NCBI RefSeq assembly: GCF_008974285.1
Contig: NZ_BKZV01000007.1
Coordinates: forward strand, 124,001-188,000
DNA: 64,000 nucleotides
DNA from: Thermogemmatispora aurantia
GTDB taxonomy: Bacteria > Chloroflexota > Ktedonobacteria > Ktedonobacterales > Ktedonobacteraceae
Reading direction: 5' to 3'
Numbering within the stretch: position 1 is the first letter of the stretch; each line of letters opens with the position of its first letter. The notes beneath the pieces were generated by a model, which made no database searches, was not told the origin of the DNA, and saw nothing but the letters and a program-made list of their open reading frames with translations. This document shows, piece after piece, positions 1 through 7,905 of this stretch. Made by a program: the position numbers and the translations under genes.

Positions 1-548
1 CCGGCCTCCAGCAGCTCCAGCACATCCTGGTAGCGCTTTTCATGCCTGGAGCCGGGGACATTAGTATGGGCCAGCTCATCGACCAGCACCACCTGGGGGC
101 GTCGCGCCAGGACGGCCTCCAGGTCCATCTCTTCCAGGGTCAGGCCGCGGTAGGCGATCCTCTTGCGAGGGATGATCTCCAGATCGCCAATCTGCTCGGC
201 GGTACGTGGACGCCCGTGGGTCTCGACGTAGCCGATGACCACGTCAGTTCCGCGGCTTTTGCGTCGGTGACCCTCGTTGAGCATCGCATAGGTTTTGCCT
301 GCTCCCGGGGCGGCGGCCAGGTAGATGCGAAGGCGCCCCCGGCGGCCCGAAGAAGGCCGTGGAGGGTGCGCCTCCGGCGCTGGGGTTGGACCTGTAGCCG
401 GTTTGTGGTCGCTGCTAGCCGCCCCGGCTCCCTGTTGGGGTTGCTGCTGCCCGGCCAGATCCTCATCGCGCAGGCCGTAGCGCTGCAGCAGTTCCTCGGG
501 AGAGGGGCGCCCATCGCTGGACTCGCGGCTTGCTCTCTGCTCGCTCAT
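1..548 (-). CDS. kdpD: Sensor histidine kinase KdpD, N-terminal part (cut by window edge)
   Basis: This is the amino-terminal part of the membrane sensor kinase that, with KdpE, induces the Kdp potassium pump. About 182 codons are visible and the gene runs off the window. The start at 548 opens MSEQRASRES, followed by a Q/P-rich linker, then the KdpD cytoplasmic domain with a Walker A motif APGAGKTYAML near residue 80, then DELAHTNVPGSRHEKRYQDV, a hallmark of the family. The transmembrane and histidine-kinase domains lie outside the window. It begins 71 bases after kdpC, so it is probably the last gene of the operon. The long low-complexity N-terminal extension is longer than in enterobacterial KdpD. 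Confidence 0.93.
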   Translation of the reverse strand, partial: MSEQRASRESSDGRPSPEELLQRYGLRDEDLAGQQQPQQGAGAASSDHKPATGPTPAPEAHPPRPSSGRRGRLRIYLAAAPGAGKTYAMLNEGHRRKSRGTDVVIGYVETHGRPRTAEQIGDLEIIPRKRIAYRGLTLEEMDLEAVLARRPQVVLVDELAHTNVPGSRHEKRYQDVLELLEA

Positions 549-619
549 AGTCGGCAGGCACCTCCCTGCTGGGCTGTGGGCCTCTTCTGCTGATCCATTC
601 CCTTAGTTGCTCGACAGCC

Positions 620-1240
620 TTAGTGTTTAAGAGCGTCGAGCGCCAGATTCAGATCGAGCACATTAACATGAGGCTCGCCGAAAATGCCCAGAAAGCGCCC
701 CTGGACATGGCTCAGTACAAGCTGGCGCACAGTCTCCTGGCTCAGCCCGCGCGCCTTGGCCACACGCGGCACCTGGTAGAGCGCGGCGGCTATCGAAATG
801 TCAGGGTCCAGGCCCGAGCCGGAGGCCGTTACCAGGTCGGCGGGCACCGGACCCGGTGGAGCATCCGGGTTCTCGCGTTTCAGCTCGGCAATGCGCTGCT
901 GCACTGTTTGCACCAGGACCTTGTTGGTGGGGCCGAGATTAGAGGCGCCGGAATTCTCTGCATTGTAGGGCTGGAGGTGGCTGCCGTCATCGCTCAGCGT
1001 GGCCGAGGGCCGTCCGTGAAAGTACTTGGGCGAGGTCCAATACTGCCCGATCAACTCTGAACCGACCAGCCGGCCATCGGCATAGCGCAGGCTGCCGTTG
1101 GCCTGGTAAGGGAAGAGCAGCTGCGCCAGAGCGGTGACCACTCCTGGGTAGAGCAGGCCCAGCAGAATAGTGAGGAGCAGGGTTAGCATCAGAGCCGGGC
1201 GCAGATACTCGCGCAAGAGAGACTTCAATGACAGATGCAT
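620..1240 (-). CDS. kdpC: Potassium-transporting ATPase subunit KdpC
   Basis: KdpC is the single-span accessory subunit that stabilises the KdpFABC complex and raises ATP affinity. The protein has one hydrophobic segment near residues 13-35 and conserved family stretches, including YFHGRPSAT, GASNLGPTN, TASGSGLDPDIS and VNVLDLNLAL at the C terminus. I chose the ATG at 1240 (MHLSLKS, 206 residues) because AAGGGG lies at proper distance upstream. A TTG at 1261 and an ATG at 1249 are in frame but have no suitably spaced ribosome site. The gene follows kdpB by about 27 bases and precedes kdpD. Confidence 0.95.
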   Translation of the reverse strand: MHLSLKSLLREYLRPALMLTLLLTILLGLLYPGVVTALAQLLFPYQANGSLRYADGRLVGSELIGQYWTSPKYFHGRPSATLSDDGSHLQPYNAENSGASNLGPTNKVLVQTVQQRIAELKRENPDAPPGPVPADLVTASGSGLDPDISIAAALYQVPRVAKARGLSQETVRQLVLSHVQGRFLGIFGEPHVNVLDLNLALDALKH

Positions 1241-1267
1241 GGTGCTCATCCCCTTGAACAAGATGGC

Positions 1268-3481
1268 CTAGAGCGTTAAGTGCAACAGCGAGAGCAGTAG
1301 ATCGATAAGCTTGATGCCCACGAAGGGGGCCACGATGCCGCCCAGGCCGTAGATCAGCAGGTTACGCCGCAGCAATGGCCCGGCCCCGATCGGGCGGTAT
1401 TTGACTCCGCGCAGAGCCAGCGGAATCAGAGCGATGATGATCAGGGCATTAAAGATGACCGCCGATAGCACCGCGCTGTGTGGGGTAGCCAGGCCCATAA
1501 TATTCAGGGCATTCAGCTGCGGATAGGTAGTCGAGAAGGCCGCCGGGATAATGGCGAAGTACTTCGCCACATCATTGGCGATGCTGAAGGTAGTCAGGGC
1601 GCCGCGCGTGATCAGCAGCTGCTTGCCGATCTCCACGATCTCGATCAGCTTCGTCGGGTTTGAATCGAGATCAATCATATTGGCAGCCTCTTTGGCGGCC
1701 TGCGTGCCACTATTCATAGCGACGCCGACATCGGCCTGCGCCAGGGCGGGGGCATCGTTGGTTCCGTCGCCGGTCATGGCGACCATGCGTCCGCCAGCCT
1801 GCTGCTCGCGGATCAGCTTCAGCTTGGTCTCCGGTGTAGCCTGTGCCAGGAAGTCGTCGACGCCGGCCTCGCGAGCGATCGCTGCCGCTGTCAGAGGGTT
1901 GTCGCCTGTGATCATAATCGTACGAATACCCATGCGGCGCAGCTGCTCGAAGCGCTCGCGCATGCCGCCCTTGACAATGTCCTTCAGCTCGATTACGCCC
2001 AGTACACGGGCCTGCTCCTGATGATCCTGGCCGGTGCGCCAGGTCTCAGCGACCACCAATGGTGTACTGCCAGCGCGGGCAATCTCATCGACCGTGCGCT
2101 GCAGCAGCTCACCATGGGTGTTATCGCCGCCATGTTCATGCACATAGGCTATAATCGCCTCAGCAGCCCCTTTACGAATGGTGCGCACAGGAGGAGCCGC
2201 CTCCTCCTCGCCCCTGGCACTGGCAGCCTGTCCATCGGCGTCAGCCAGCACATCGAGACCGCTCATGCGCGTCATGGCCGAGAAAGGCACGAAGCGGCTA
2301 GCCTGCTGCTGGAGGCTGACCTCCTCGCCGATTGCGAAGCGCTCGCGGGCCAGCGCCACAATCGAGCGGCCCTCGGGGGTCTCGTCGGCCAGGCTAGCCA
2401 GCAGAGCTGCTTGGGCCAGAGCCTGCTCGTCGATGCCGGGCAGGGGTAGGAAGCGCGTGGCCTGGCGGTTGCCCAGAGTGATGGTCCCCGTCTTATCGAG
2501 CAAGAGCACATCGATGTCGCCAGCGGCTTCCACGGCGCGCCCGCTCATAGCCAGCACGTTGCGCTGCACCAGGCGATCCATGCCCGCGATACCGATAGCG
2601 GAGAGGAGGCCGCCGATTGTCGTCGGAATCAAACAGACCAGCAGGGCGATGAGCGTTGTGATCGAAACCGGGCTTCCCGAGTAGATGGCAAACGGTTCCA
2701 GCGAGACTACGACCAGCAGAAAGATGATGGTCAAGCTGGCCAGCAGAATATTGAGGGCGATCTCATTCGGGGTCTTCTGGCGCTGCGCTCCCTCGACCAG
2801 GGCGATCATCCGATCGAGGAAAGTTTCGCCAGGATTGGCGCCGATGCGCACAATAATCCAATCCGAGAGCACGCGTGTCCCGCCGGTCACAGCACTGCGG
2901 TCGCCGCCGCTCTCGCGGATGACCGGAGCCGACTCACCGGTGATGGCCGATTCGTCGACCGCCGCCACACCCTCGATTACCTCGCCATCGCCAGGAATGA
3001 CATCGCCGGCCTCCACCAGCACATAGTCGCCTTTGCGCAGGGCGGGTGCTGGCACCTCCTCCCAGGGGGCCGAGCGCTCGGGACGGCGCAGGCGCTTGGC
3101 CATTGTGGTCGTCCGCGCGCGGCGCAGTGTCTCAGCCTGAGCCTTGCCGCGTCCCTCGGCCATTGCCTCTGCGAAATTGGCGAAGAGCACCGTAAACCAG
3201 AGCCAGAGACTAACGGCCAGCACAAAGAGCGTCTCGTTATGTAAACGCGTGACAGGGAAAGCCGGCCCGGGGGCGGTCAGCAGCAGGCGCACGAACTCGA
3301 TAGTCGTGATCACGCTGCCGACCTCCACCACGAACATCACCGGATTCTTAATCTGCCAGCGTGGATCAAGCTTGCGGAACGCATCCAGTAAGGCCTGGCG
3401 CACAATCTGCGGATCAAAAGACGAGACGGCTCCTTTGCGCCGTGTCTTCCACGGTCGCACTTCCAGTGTGTGACTGCTCAT
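1268..3481 (-). CDS. kdpB: Potassium-transporting P-type ATPase subunit KdpB
   Basis: KdpB is the catalytic P-type ATPase subunit that hydrolyses ATP to drive K+ uptake through KdpA. The phosphorylation motif LLLDKTGTIT places the phosphorylated aspartate at D329. TGESAPVIRE (actuator), TGDNPLTA and TGDGTNDAPAL (hinge) are all present, and hydrophobic spans flank them in the usual order. At 737 residues it is longer than the E. coli protein (682). The excess is an N-terminal extension of about 25 residues and an acidic insertion near residues 420-435 in the nucleotide-binding domain. It starts four bases after the kdpA stop codon, so the genes are probably translated together. Confidence 0.98.
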   Translation of the reverse strand: MSSHTLEVRPWKTRRKGAVSSFDPQIVRQALLDAFRKLDPRWQIKNPVMFVVEVGSVITTIEFVRLLLTAPGPAFPVTRLHNETLFVLAVSLWLWFTVLFANFAEAMAEGRGKAQAETLRRARTTTMAKRLRRPERSAPWEEVPAPALRKGDYVLVEAGDVIPGDGEVIEGVAAVDESAITGESAPVIRESGGDRSAVTGGTRVLSDWIIVRIGANPGETFLDRMIALVEGAQRQKTPNEIALNILLASLTIIFLLVVVSLEPFAIYSGSPVSITTLIALLVCLIPTTIGGLLSAIGIAGMDRLVQRNVLAMSGRAVEAAGDIDVLLLDKTGTITLGNRQATRFLPLPGIDEQALAQAALLASLADETPEGRSIVALARERFAIGEEVSLQQQASRFVPFSAMTRMSGLDVLADADGQAASARGEEEAAPPVRTIRKGAAEAIIAYVHEHGGDNTHGELLQRTVDEIARAGSTPLVVAETWRTGQDHQEQARVLGVIELKDIVKGGMRERFEQLRRMGIRTIMITGDNPLTAAAIAREAGVDDFLAQATPETKLKLIREQQAGGRMVAMTGDGTNDAPALAQADVGVAMNSGTQAAKEAANMIDLDSNPTKLIEIVEIGKQLLITRGALTTFSIANDVAKYFAIIPAAFSTTYPQLNALNIMGLATPHSAVLSAVIFNALIIIALIPLALRGVKYRPIGAGPLLRRNLLIYGLGGIVAPFVGIKLIDLLLSLLHLTL

Positions 3482-3484
3482 TCT

Positions 3485-5233
3485 TCAGAAGGTCCTTCCT
3501 GCCAGCATCAGCAAATGTTCAACAATTGGCCCGAGGGCGTAAGCCGGGAAGTAGGTCAAGGCTCCCACGATCAGGATCACTCCCACCAGAAGCGAGACGA
3601 AGAGCGGCCCCGTCGTCGGGAAGGTGCCTGGTCCGGCGGGGACAACGCGCTTGCCGACGAGCGAGCCGCCAAAGGCCAGGATGGGAATCAGGAAGGCGAA
3701 ACGCCCGATCAGCATAGCCAGAGCCCCGGTCCAGTTGTAGAAAGGTGTATTGCCAGCCAGGCCGGCGAAGGCTGAACCGTTGTTGCCGTTCGAGGAGGTA
3801 TACAGGTAGAGAATCTCTGAGAGGCCGTGCGGGCCAGTATTCGTCGTTAGCGATGCCAGGCCCTGGGGCAAGACGCTGGCCACGGCGGCGAAGCCCAGGA
3901 CCGTAGCCGGGCTAATCAGCAGTGCCAGAGCAGCCATCATGACCTCTTTACGCTCGATCTTCTTCCCGAGGTACTCTGGCGTGCGCCCCACCATCAGCCC
4001 GGCGATAAAGACTGTCAGGATGGCGAACATCAGCATGCCGTAGAGGCCCGAACCGACGCCGCCGAAGATCACCTCACCCAGAGCGATATTGGCCAGAGGC
4101 ACCAGACCGCCAAGCGGTGTATAGCTGTCAAGGAAGCTATTGACTGCTCCGCAAGAAGTGGCGGTTGTCGTCACTGTAAAGAGCACAGAGTCAGTAATAC
4201 CGAAGCGCACCTCCTTGCCCTCCATGTTACCGCCGGGCTGCAGGGCGGAAGCCTGCTGGTTGACCCCCAGATGCGCGAGCAAAGGGTTTCCGCCTTGCTC
4301 GGCGGGCAGGGCCACAGCCAGGCCGAGGACAAAGAGGATGGCAGCAGCGGCCCACAAAGCCCAGCCCTGACGGGTGTTGCCGACCATGCGTCCGAACATA
4401 TAGAACATGCCTGCCCCGATGCTGATGATCGCCAGCATCTCGATCAGATTCGTCAGGGCGGTCGGATTCTCATAGGGGTGGGCTGAGTTGGCATTGAAGA
4501 AGCCACCGCCATTGGTCCCCAGCTCTTTGATAATCTCTTGGGAGGCAACTGGCCCCTGAGCAATGACCTGCAGGCCGCCGTCGAGAGTATGGACGACCGT
4601 GTAAGGGTTGAAATTTTGGACCACGCCCTGTGAAACCAGGACCAGGGCCCCGACCAGGCAGATGGGCAGCAGGATATAGAGCGTGGCGCGCGTCAGGTCG
4701 ACCCAGAAATTACCAAGGTGCTCGGCGCTGTGGCGGGCCAGGCCGCGTACTAAGGCCACGGCCAGAGCCATACCGGTGGCCGCCGAGATAAAGTTATGGT
4801 AAGTCAGGCCGGCCATCTGGGTCAGGTAGCTCATGGTCTGCTCGCCGGCGTAGTTCTGCCAGTTTGTGTTCGTCGTAAAACTGGCGGCTGTATTAAACGC
4901 CAGCTGTGGCTCTACTGGTCCCAAATGCTGCGGATTCAGGGGCAGCCATTGCTGTGTCCGCTCCAGCCCGTAGAGCAAGAGCATGCCAGCCAGATTAAAG
5001 ACCAGCATGGCGATCACGTAGCCGGTCCAGCGTTGTTCCCGTGCTGGATCAATGCCGCAGGCGCGGTAGAGGAAGCGCTCTAGCGGAGCGAAGACCGGCG
5101 ACAGCCAGGTGCGCTCGCCGTTGAAAACCTTGGTCATATAGAGGCCAAGCGGCTTCGTCAGCGCTAACACCAGTGCTAAAAAGAGAGCAATCTGTACAAA
5201 GCTGTTGAACGTAATGGACATTGCAAAAGCCAT
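3485..5233 (-). CDS. kdpA: Potassium-transporting ATPase subunit KdpA
   Basis: KdpA is the channel-like subunit that binds and translocates K+. The 582-residue polytopic protein keeps the four pore-loop regions of the SKT superfamily, including FTTNTNWQNYAGE, GTNGGGFFNANSAHPYENP, TTTATSCGAVN and SSNGNNGSAFAGL. Two in-frame starts lie close together: MAFAM at 5233 and the inner ATG at 5221 (MSITFNSF). GAGG lies too close to the first and about 12 bases from the second, so either may be used. It follows kdpF by 23 bases. It acts in the cytoplasmic membrane with KdpF, KdpB and KdpC. Confidence 0.97.
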   Translation of the reverse strand: MAFAMSITFNSFVQIALFLALVLALTKPLGLYMTKVFNGERTWLSPVFAPLERFLYRACGIDPAREQRWTGYVIAMLVFNLAGMLLLYGLERTQQWLPLNPQHLGPVEPQLAFNTAASFTTNTNWQNYAGEQTMSYLTQMAGLTYHNFISAATGMALAVALVRGLARHSAEHLGNFWVDLTRATLYILLPICLVGALVLVSQGVVQNFNPYTVVHTLDGGLQVIAQGPVASQEIIKELGTNGGGFFNANSAHPYENPTALTNLIEMLAIISIGAGMFYMFGRMVGNTRQGWALWAAAAILFVLGLAVALPAEQGGNPLLAHLGVNQQASALQPGGNMEGKEVRFGITDSVLFTVTTTATSCGAVNSFLDSYTPLGGLVPLANIALGEVIFGGVGSGLYGMLMFAILTVFIAGLMVGRTPEYLGKKIERKEVMMAALALLISPATVLGFAAVASVLPQGLASLTTNTGPHGLSEILYLYTSSNGNNGSAFAGLAGNTPFYNWTGALAMLIGRFAFLIPILAFGGSLVGKRVVPAGPGTFPTTGPLFVSLLVGVILIVGALTYFPAYALGPIVEHLLMLAGRTF

Positions 5234-5256
5234 CCTCTATGGCTGAATGAGAGGTT

Positions 5257-5352
5257 TTAGAAGCGCTCCGGCTTCAGTAGTGCGATAAACAGGTAGATCA
5301 GCAGCAGCAACGCGATCAAACCGGTCAGCAAGTACTCCAGTGGTGTATTCAT
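5257..5352 (-). CDS. kdpF: Small membrane subunit KdpF (31 aa)
   Basis: This 31-codon gene reads MNTPLEYLLTGLIALL and ends KPERF. The single hydrophobic span followed by a positively charged KPExF tail is typical of KdpF, the small subunit that stabilises the KdpABC complex. AAGGAG lies eight bases upstream of the ATG. It sits directly in front of kdpA, as in other kdpFABC operons. Such a short gene is easily missed by gene finders, but position, ribosome site and sequence pattern agree. Confidence 0.9.
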   Translation of the reverse strand: MNTPLEYLLTGLIALLLLIYLFIALLKPERF

Positions 5353-5386
5353 CGAGATAGCTCCTTCGTCCTTCAGCGGGGCCTGC

Positions 5387-5470
5387 TCACAAGTGCTCGC
5401 AGGCCAGCGTGAAACCGATAAAGATCAGGAATATGAGCAAGGTCACCAGCACAATCAGCGTATCAAGCAT
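5387..5470 (-). CDS. 27-aa single-span membrane peptide of the kdp operon
   Basis: A 27-codon gene with GAGGAG seven bases before its ATG encodes MLDTLIVLVTLLIFLIFIG, then a short tail containing CEHL. The ATG overlaps the last 8 bases of the receiver-like gene upstream, and kdpF begins 34 bases downstream. From memory, small proteins with one span and a C-terminal CE(R/H)L tail precede kdpF in some actinobacterial kdp operons, so I read it as a second small Kdp accessory subunit. That role is inferred. It is distinct from KdpF, which is also present. Confidence 0.7.
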   Translation of the reverse strand: MLDTLIVLVTLLIFLIFIGFTLACEHL

Positions 5471-5933
5471 AGAGCCACTCCTCAGAAGCCAGCCTATCTG
5501 TATCTGGTAGGGCGGAAGAATGGGCAACCTGCTCCCCTCGCTGGCGGGCACAGGCTCTGGCAACCAGCCGCAACACGGCGCCAAGTGGACAGAGACGCGG
5601 CAGATAGGCAAGCGGACGCTGCTCAGCTCTGTGCCATACCTGAAGCGGATTAGCAGACAACAGGATGACAGGGAGACAGGGATCGCCTTGCTCCGTAGCG
5701 TGGGGAGCAAGTAAGCCACGTGCGCGGGCCTGGCGTAGCAGACCCCAGCCAGTATCGTCGCTCAGGGCCAGATCGACGATCAGCAGAGCGGCTTTTCTCC
5801 CTGTAAGCTGAGCCAGGGCAGCCGCTGCAGTCTCACAAAGCGTTGTCTCGTAGCCCTGAGCTTGCAGTGCCCGCTGCAGCAGAGAGCCGAGGGATGGATC
5901 ACTGGTCGCAATCAAGATATGTTCCGTTGTCAT
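5463..5933 (-). CDS. Degenerate receiver-domain protein in the kdp operon
   Basis: A 156-residue single-domain protein with the receiver fold pattern: HILIATSD at the first strand (one acidic residue, D12, where receivers usually have two) and LLIVDLALSDD with the probable phospho-acceptor D54. VILLSAN follows in the fourth strand. The conserved lysine of the fifth strand appears replaced by arginine (YLPRLCPLG). There is no output domain and the C terminus is polar. It may be a weakly phosphorylated or phosphorylation-independent receiver that tunes KdpD/KdpE. It lies between the Usp-like gene and the 27-aa gene, all on one strand. Confidence 0.75.
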   Translation of the reverse strand: MTTEHILIATSDPSLGSLLQRALQAQGYETTLCETAAAALAQLTGRKAALLIVDLALSDDTGWGLLRQARARGLLAPHATEQGDPCLPVILLSANPLQVWHRAEQRPLAYLPRLCPLGAVLRLVARACARQRGEQVAHSSALPDTDRLASEEWLYA

Positions 5934-5950
5934 CGTTTAATATATACCTC

Positions 5951-5964
5951 TGCTCTATAGAGCA
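5951..5964. promoter_or_regulatory. Perfect 14-base palindrome upstream of the kdp structural genes
   Basis: TGCTCTATAGAGCA reads the same on both strands and lies 17 bases before the start of the receiver-like gene, beside an AT-rich stretch that could hold a -10 element. It is a candidate operator for the kdp genes, KdpE being the obvious protein to test. The position also falls in the transcribed leader if the promoter is further upstream. Confidence 0.35.
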
Positions 5965-6023
5965 TAATAAATCAGCAAGTCGTGATTGATAGCGCTCTAG
6001 CGCCTCTGGCTGAGTGATGCTAT

Positions 6024-6524
6024 CTAGCGAGCGCTGTCAATGCGAGCCAGTCGTCCGAGGCTGTGGACTTTCAGCCAGGCGCAGAACCGTTGCACAAGTG
6101 AGAGACCCTCAGACTGCTCTGGTAGATAAAAAAGCATCAGGGGTACCAGGCGCTCGCGCACGAGCCGCTGGACCTGTGATGCGGGTAGCAGAGCGTCGCC
6201 GCGCGGACGACGGATGACAAGTACTCGATCGCAGGCGAACTCGTGAGCAAAGCTCACAATGCTTTGCCCGACATCCTCGGTCAATAGCTCATAAGCTTCG
6301 CCTTTGACCCTGTAGCGCTGGCACTTCCAGCGCACTACTTCCAGGAAATCCTGTGACTGCTGCCAGTGCTCGGCGCGCAGCTTATTGGGCGAGCGTGTCG
6401 TTACCCCTGGCAGCAGAGAGAGCGCGATCAAGCTTGCTCCCTCCAGAGCGGCGAGACGCATAATGGCATCGATCGCCTCTACATCGACCTCCCAGCTAAA
6501 GGGGAGTAACCAGCGTCGGCTCAT
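6024..6524 (-). CDS. Universal-stress-protein-like protein next to kdpE
   Basis: The start at 6524 (MSRRWLLPFSWEV, 166 residues) gives a Usp-type alpha/beta protein: an N-terminal strand LLPFS, ALEGASLIALSLLPG, then a helix-rich middle with VGQSIVSFAHEFACDRVLVIRRPRGDAL, which resembles the GxSxxIVxxAxxxxxDLIVxG region of UspA proteins. The G-2x-G-9x-G ATP loop is not clear, so ATP binding is doubtful. Usp domains are fused to KdpD in many bacteria. A stand-alone one inside a kdp locus may serve the same sensing function. An ATG at 6626 is in frame, but the extension is basic and low in complexity. Confidence 0.65.
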   Translation of the reverse strand: MSRRWLLPFSWEVDVEAIDAIMRLAALEGASLIALSLLPGVTTRSPNKLRAEHWQQSQDFLEVVRWKCQRYRVKGEAYELLTEDVGQSIVSFAHEFACDRVLVIRRPRGDALLPASQVQRLVRERLVPLMLFYLPEQSEGLSLVQRFCAWLKVHSLGRLARIDSAR

Positions 6525-6707
6525 CTTGATCTGTCCCTTCTTGCGGCTTCGCCATCGCATCGCCACCGATAGCGGAGCCTTGGCACTTCGCTGCTTCGGC
6601 TTGCTCTCAGCTAGAGTGTAGAGCAAGATCGCTCAGGATGCGTTCCGAGTTTGTCCCACTTTGCTCAAGCTTTTCTCCAGAGGGCGGGGCGAGGACTCAA
6701 GACAAAC

Positions 6708-7442
6708 TCAAGGCTCTGAAGAGTCGAGCTCGCGAGCAGCCTCGACCTCATCGCTGAAGCGGTAGCCCACACCGGGAATGGTCAAGATCAAGCGTGGCTC
6801 GCCGGGTCGAGGCTCGATCTTCTGCCGGAGCTGTGCCACATAGACATGGAGGCTATGCATGCGATCATACGAAGCTGCGCCCCAGAGCATTTGCAGCAAC
6901 ATCTGGCGTGTCAGCAGCTTACCGCGATGCGTTACAAAGATCCTCAGCAGTTCATACTCAGTCGGGGTCAGAGCCACATCGTGTCCATTGAGCAGCACCC
7001 GGCGACTTCCCAAGTCAACCACCAGCGGCCCGATGCGCACCTGCTCCTCCGCAGAATGTCCATTTTGGCGCTCCAGCCGGCGCAAGGCCACGCGGATACG
7101 GGCCAGCACCTCAGCGATCCCGAACGGCTTGGCCACGTAGTCGTCGGCCCCCAAATCCAGGGCCTCTACCTTATCGTGCTCGCTATTTTTCACTGAGAGC
7201 ACAATGATTGGCGTCGGCGAGACAGCCCGGATACGGCGACAGACCTCCAGGCCGCTTACATCGGGCAGCAGCAAATCGAGCAGCACGAGATCGGGATGAG
7301 CGCGGCTGAACAGCGCCAGCGCCTCCTCGCCGCTGCCGGTACTCTGGACCCGGTAGCCGTGGGCAATCAGACTGCGCTCCAGAGCGCCAGCCAGTTCCGG
7401 CTCATCTTCGACCACCAGGATGGTGGCCCCAAAGCTCGCCAT
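6708..7442 (-). CDS. kdpE: Response regulator KdpE (OmpR/PhoB family)
   Basis: A 244-residue two-domain regulator. The receiver has the acidic pair in VVEDEPE, phospho-acceptor D56 (VLLDLLLP) and conserved K105 (VAKPFG). The C-terminal winged helix has LTPTEYELLRIFVTHRGKLL and ends with the family signature LTIPGVGYRF. GGAGG lies nine bases before the ATG at 7442. Linkage to kdpFABC and kdpD supports KdpE. Unusually it is the first gene of the cluster, separated from kdpD by seven genes. Confidence 0.92.
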   Translation of the reverse strand: MASFGATILVVEDEPELAGALERSLIAHGYRVQSTGSGEEALALFSRAHPDLVLLDLLLPDVSGLEVCRRIRAVSPTPIIVLSVKNSEHDKVEALDLGADDYVAKPFGIAEVLARIRVALRRLERQNGHSAEEQVRIGPLVVDLGSRRVLLNGHDVALTPTEYELLRIFVTHRGKLLTRQMLLQMLWGAASYDRMHSLHVYVAQLRQKIEPRPGEPRLILTIPGVGYRFSDEVEAARELDSSEP

Positions 7443-7905
7443 AGTATGACACCTCCCTCAGCCAGGCAGCAGAACCGAACCATCTGCCTCTCCGCTACTA
7501 CTGGACCGTTTGTCCTTACCTACCCTCAGCCACGGCCAGTATAGCCTGAGAACGGTCAAAAAACGGGCAGAAGTTCGGGGTCTGGTTCTCAGGATTTCCT
7601 CAAAAAATGACTCTGTTCCGCCTCGACACCTCTGTCCCCAGAAAGCAAGCTGCCAGCGAGGTCGAGTCGAGAGAAAGGGAGACCTTGCAATAAAGAGGGG
7701 GTGGGAGGAAAGAAGAGCAGTTGGAGCTAGACAGGACCTCTGCCTGCCCTCACCCTCGTGCGAGGGGGGTCATCAAGGGCAGGCGGAGACGATGGGTCAG
7801 GAGGCGGGAATGTTGCCTGTAGCCGTCCTGGCCCATCGTCGCCTGGCCGAGAGAGAAGAAGAAAAGAAAAGCCAGCTGTCAGCGGCCTGTGCCTGAGAGG
7901 GCAAC
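7443..7905. other. Intergenic region with a cluster of hairpins between metE-like gene and kdpE
   Basis: No gene is supported here. Two strong inverted repeats lie just past the end of the metE-like gene: GACGATGGG at 7788-7796 pairs with 7832-7840, and GCCTGCCCT near 7743-7751 pairs with AGGGCAGGC near 7776-7784. A shorter CCCTC/GAGGG stem lies inside the latter. They probably act as transcription-stopping or RNA-stabilising structures for the minus-strand metE-like message, although no T tract follows. The part nearest kdpE (7443-7560) should hold its promoter; I see only weak elements. Confidence 0.45.
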
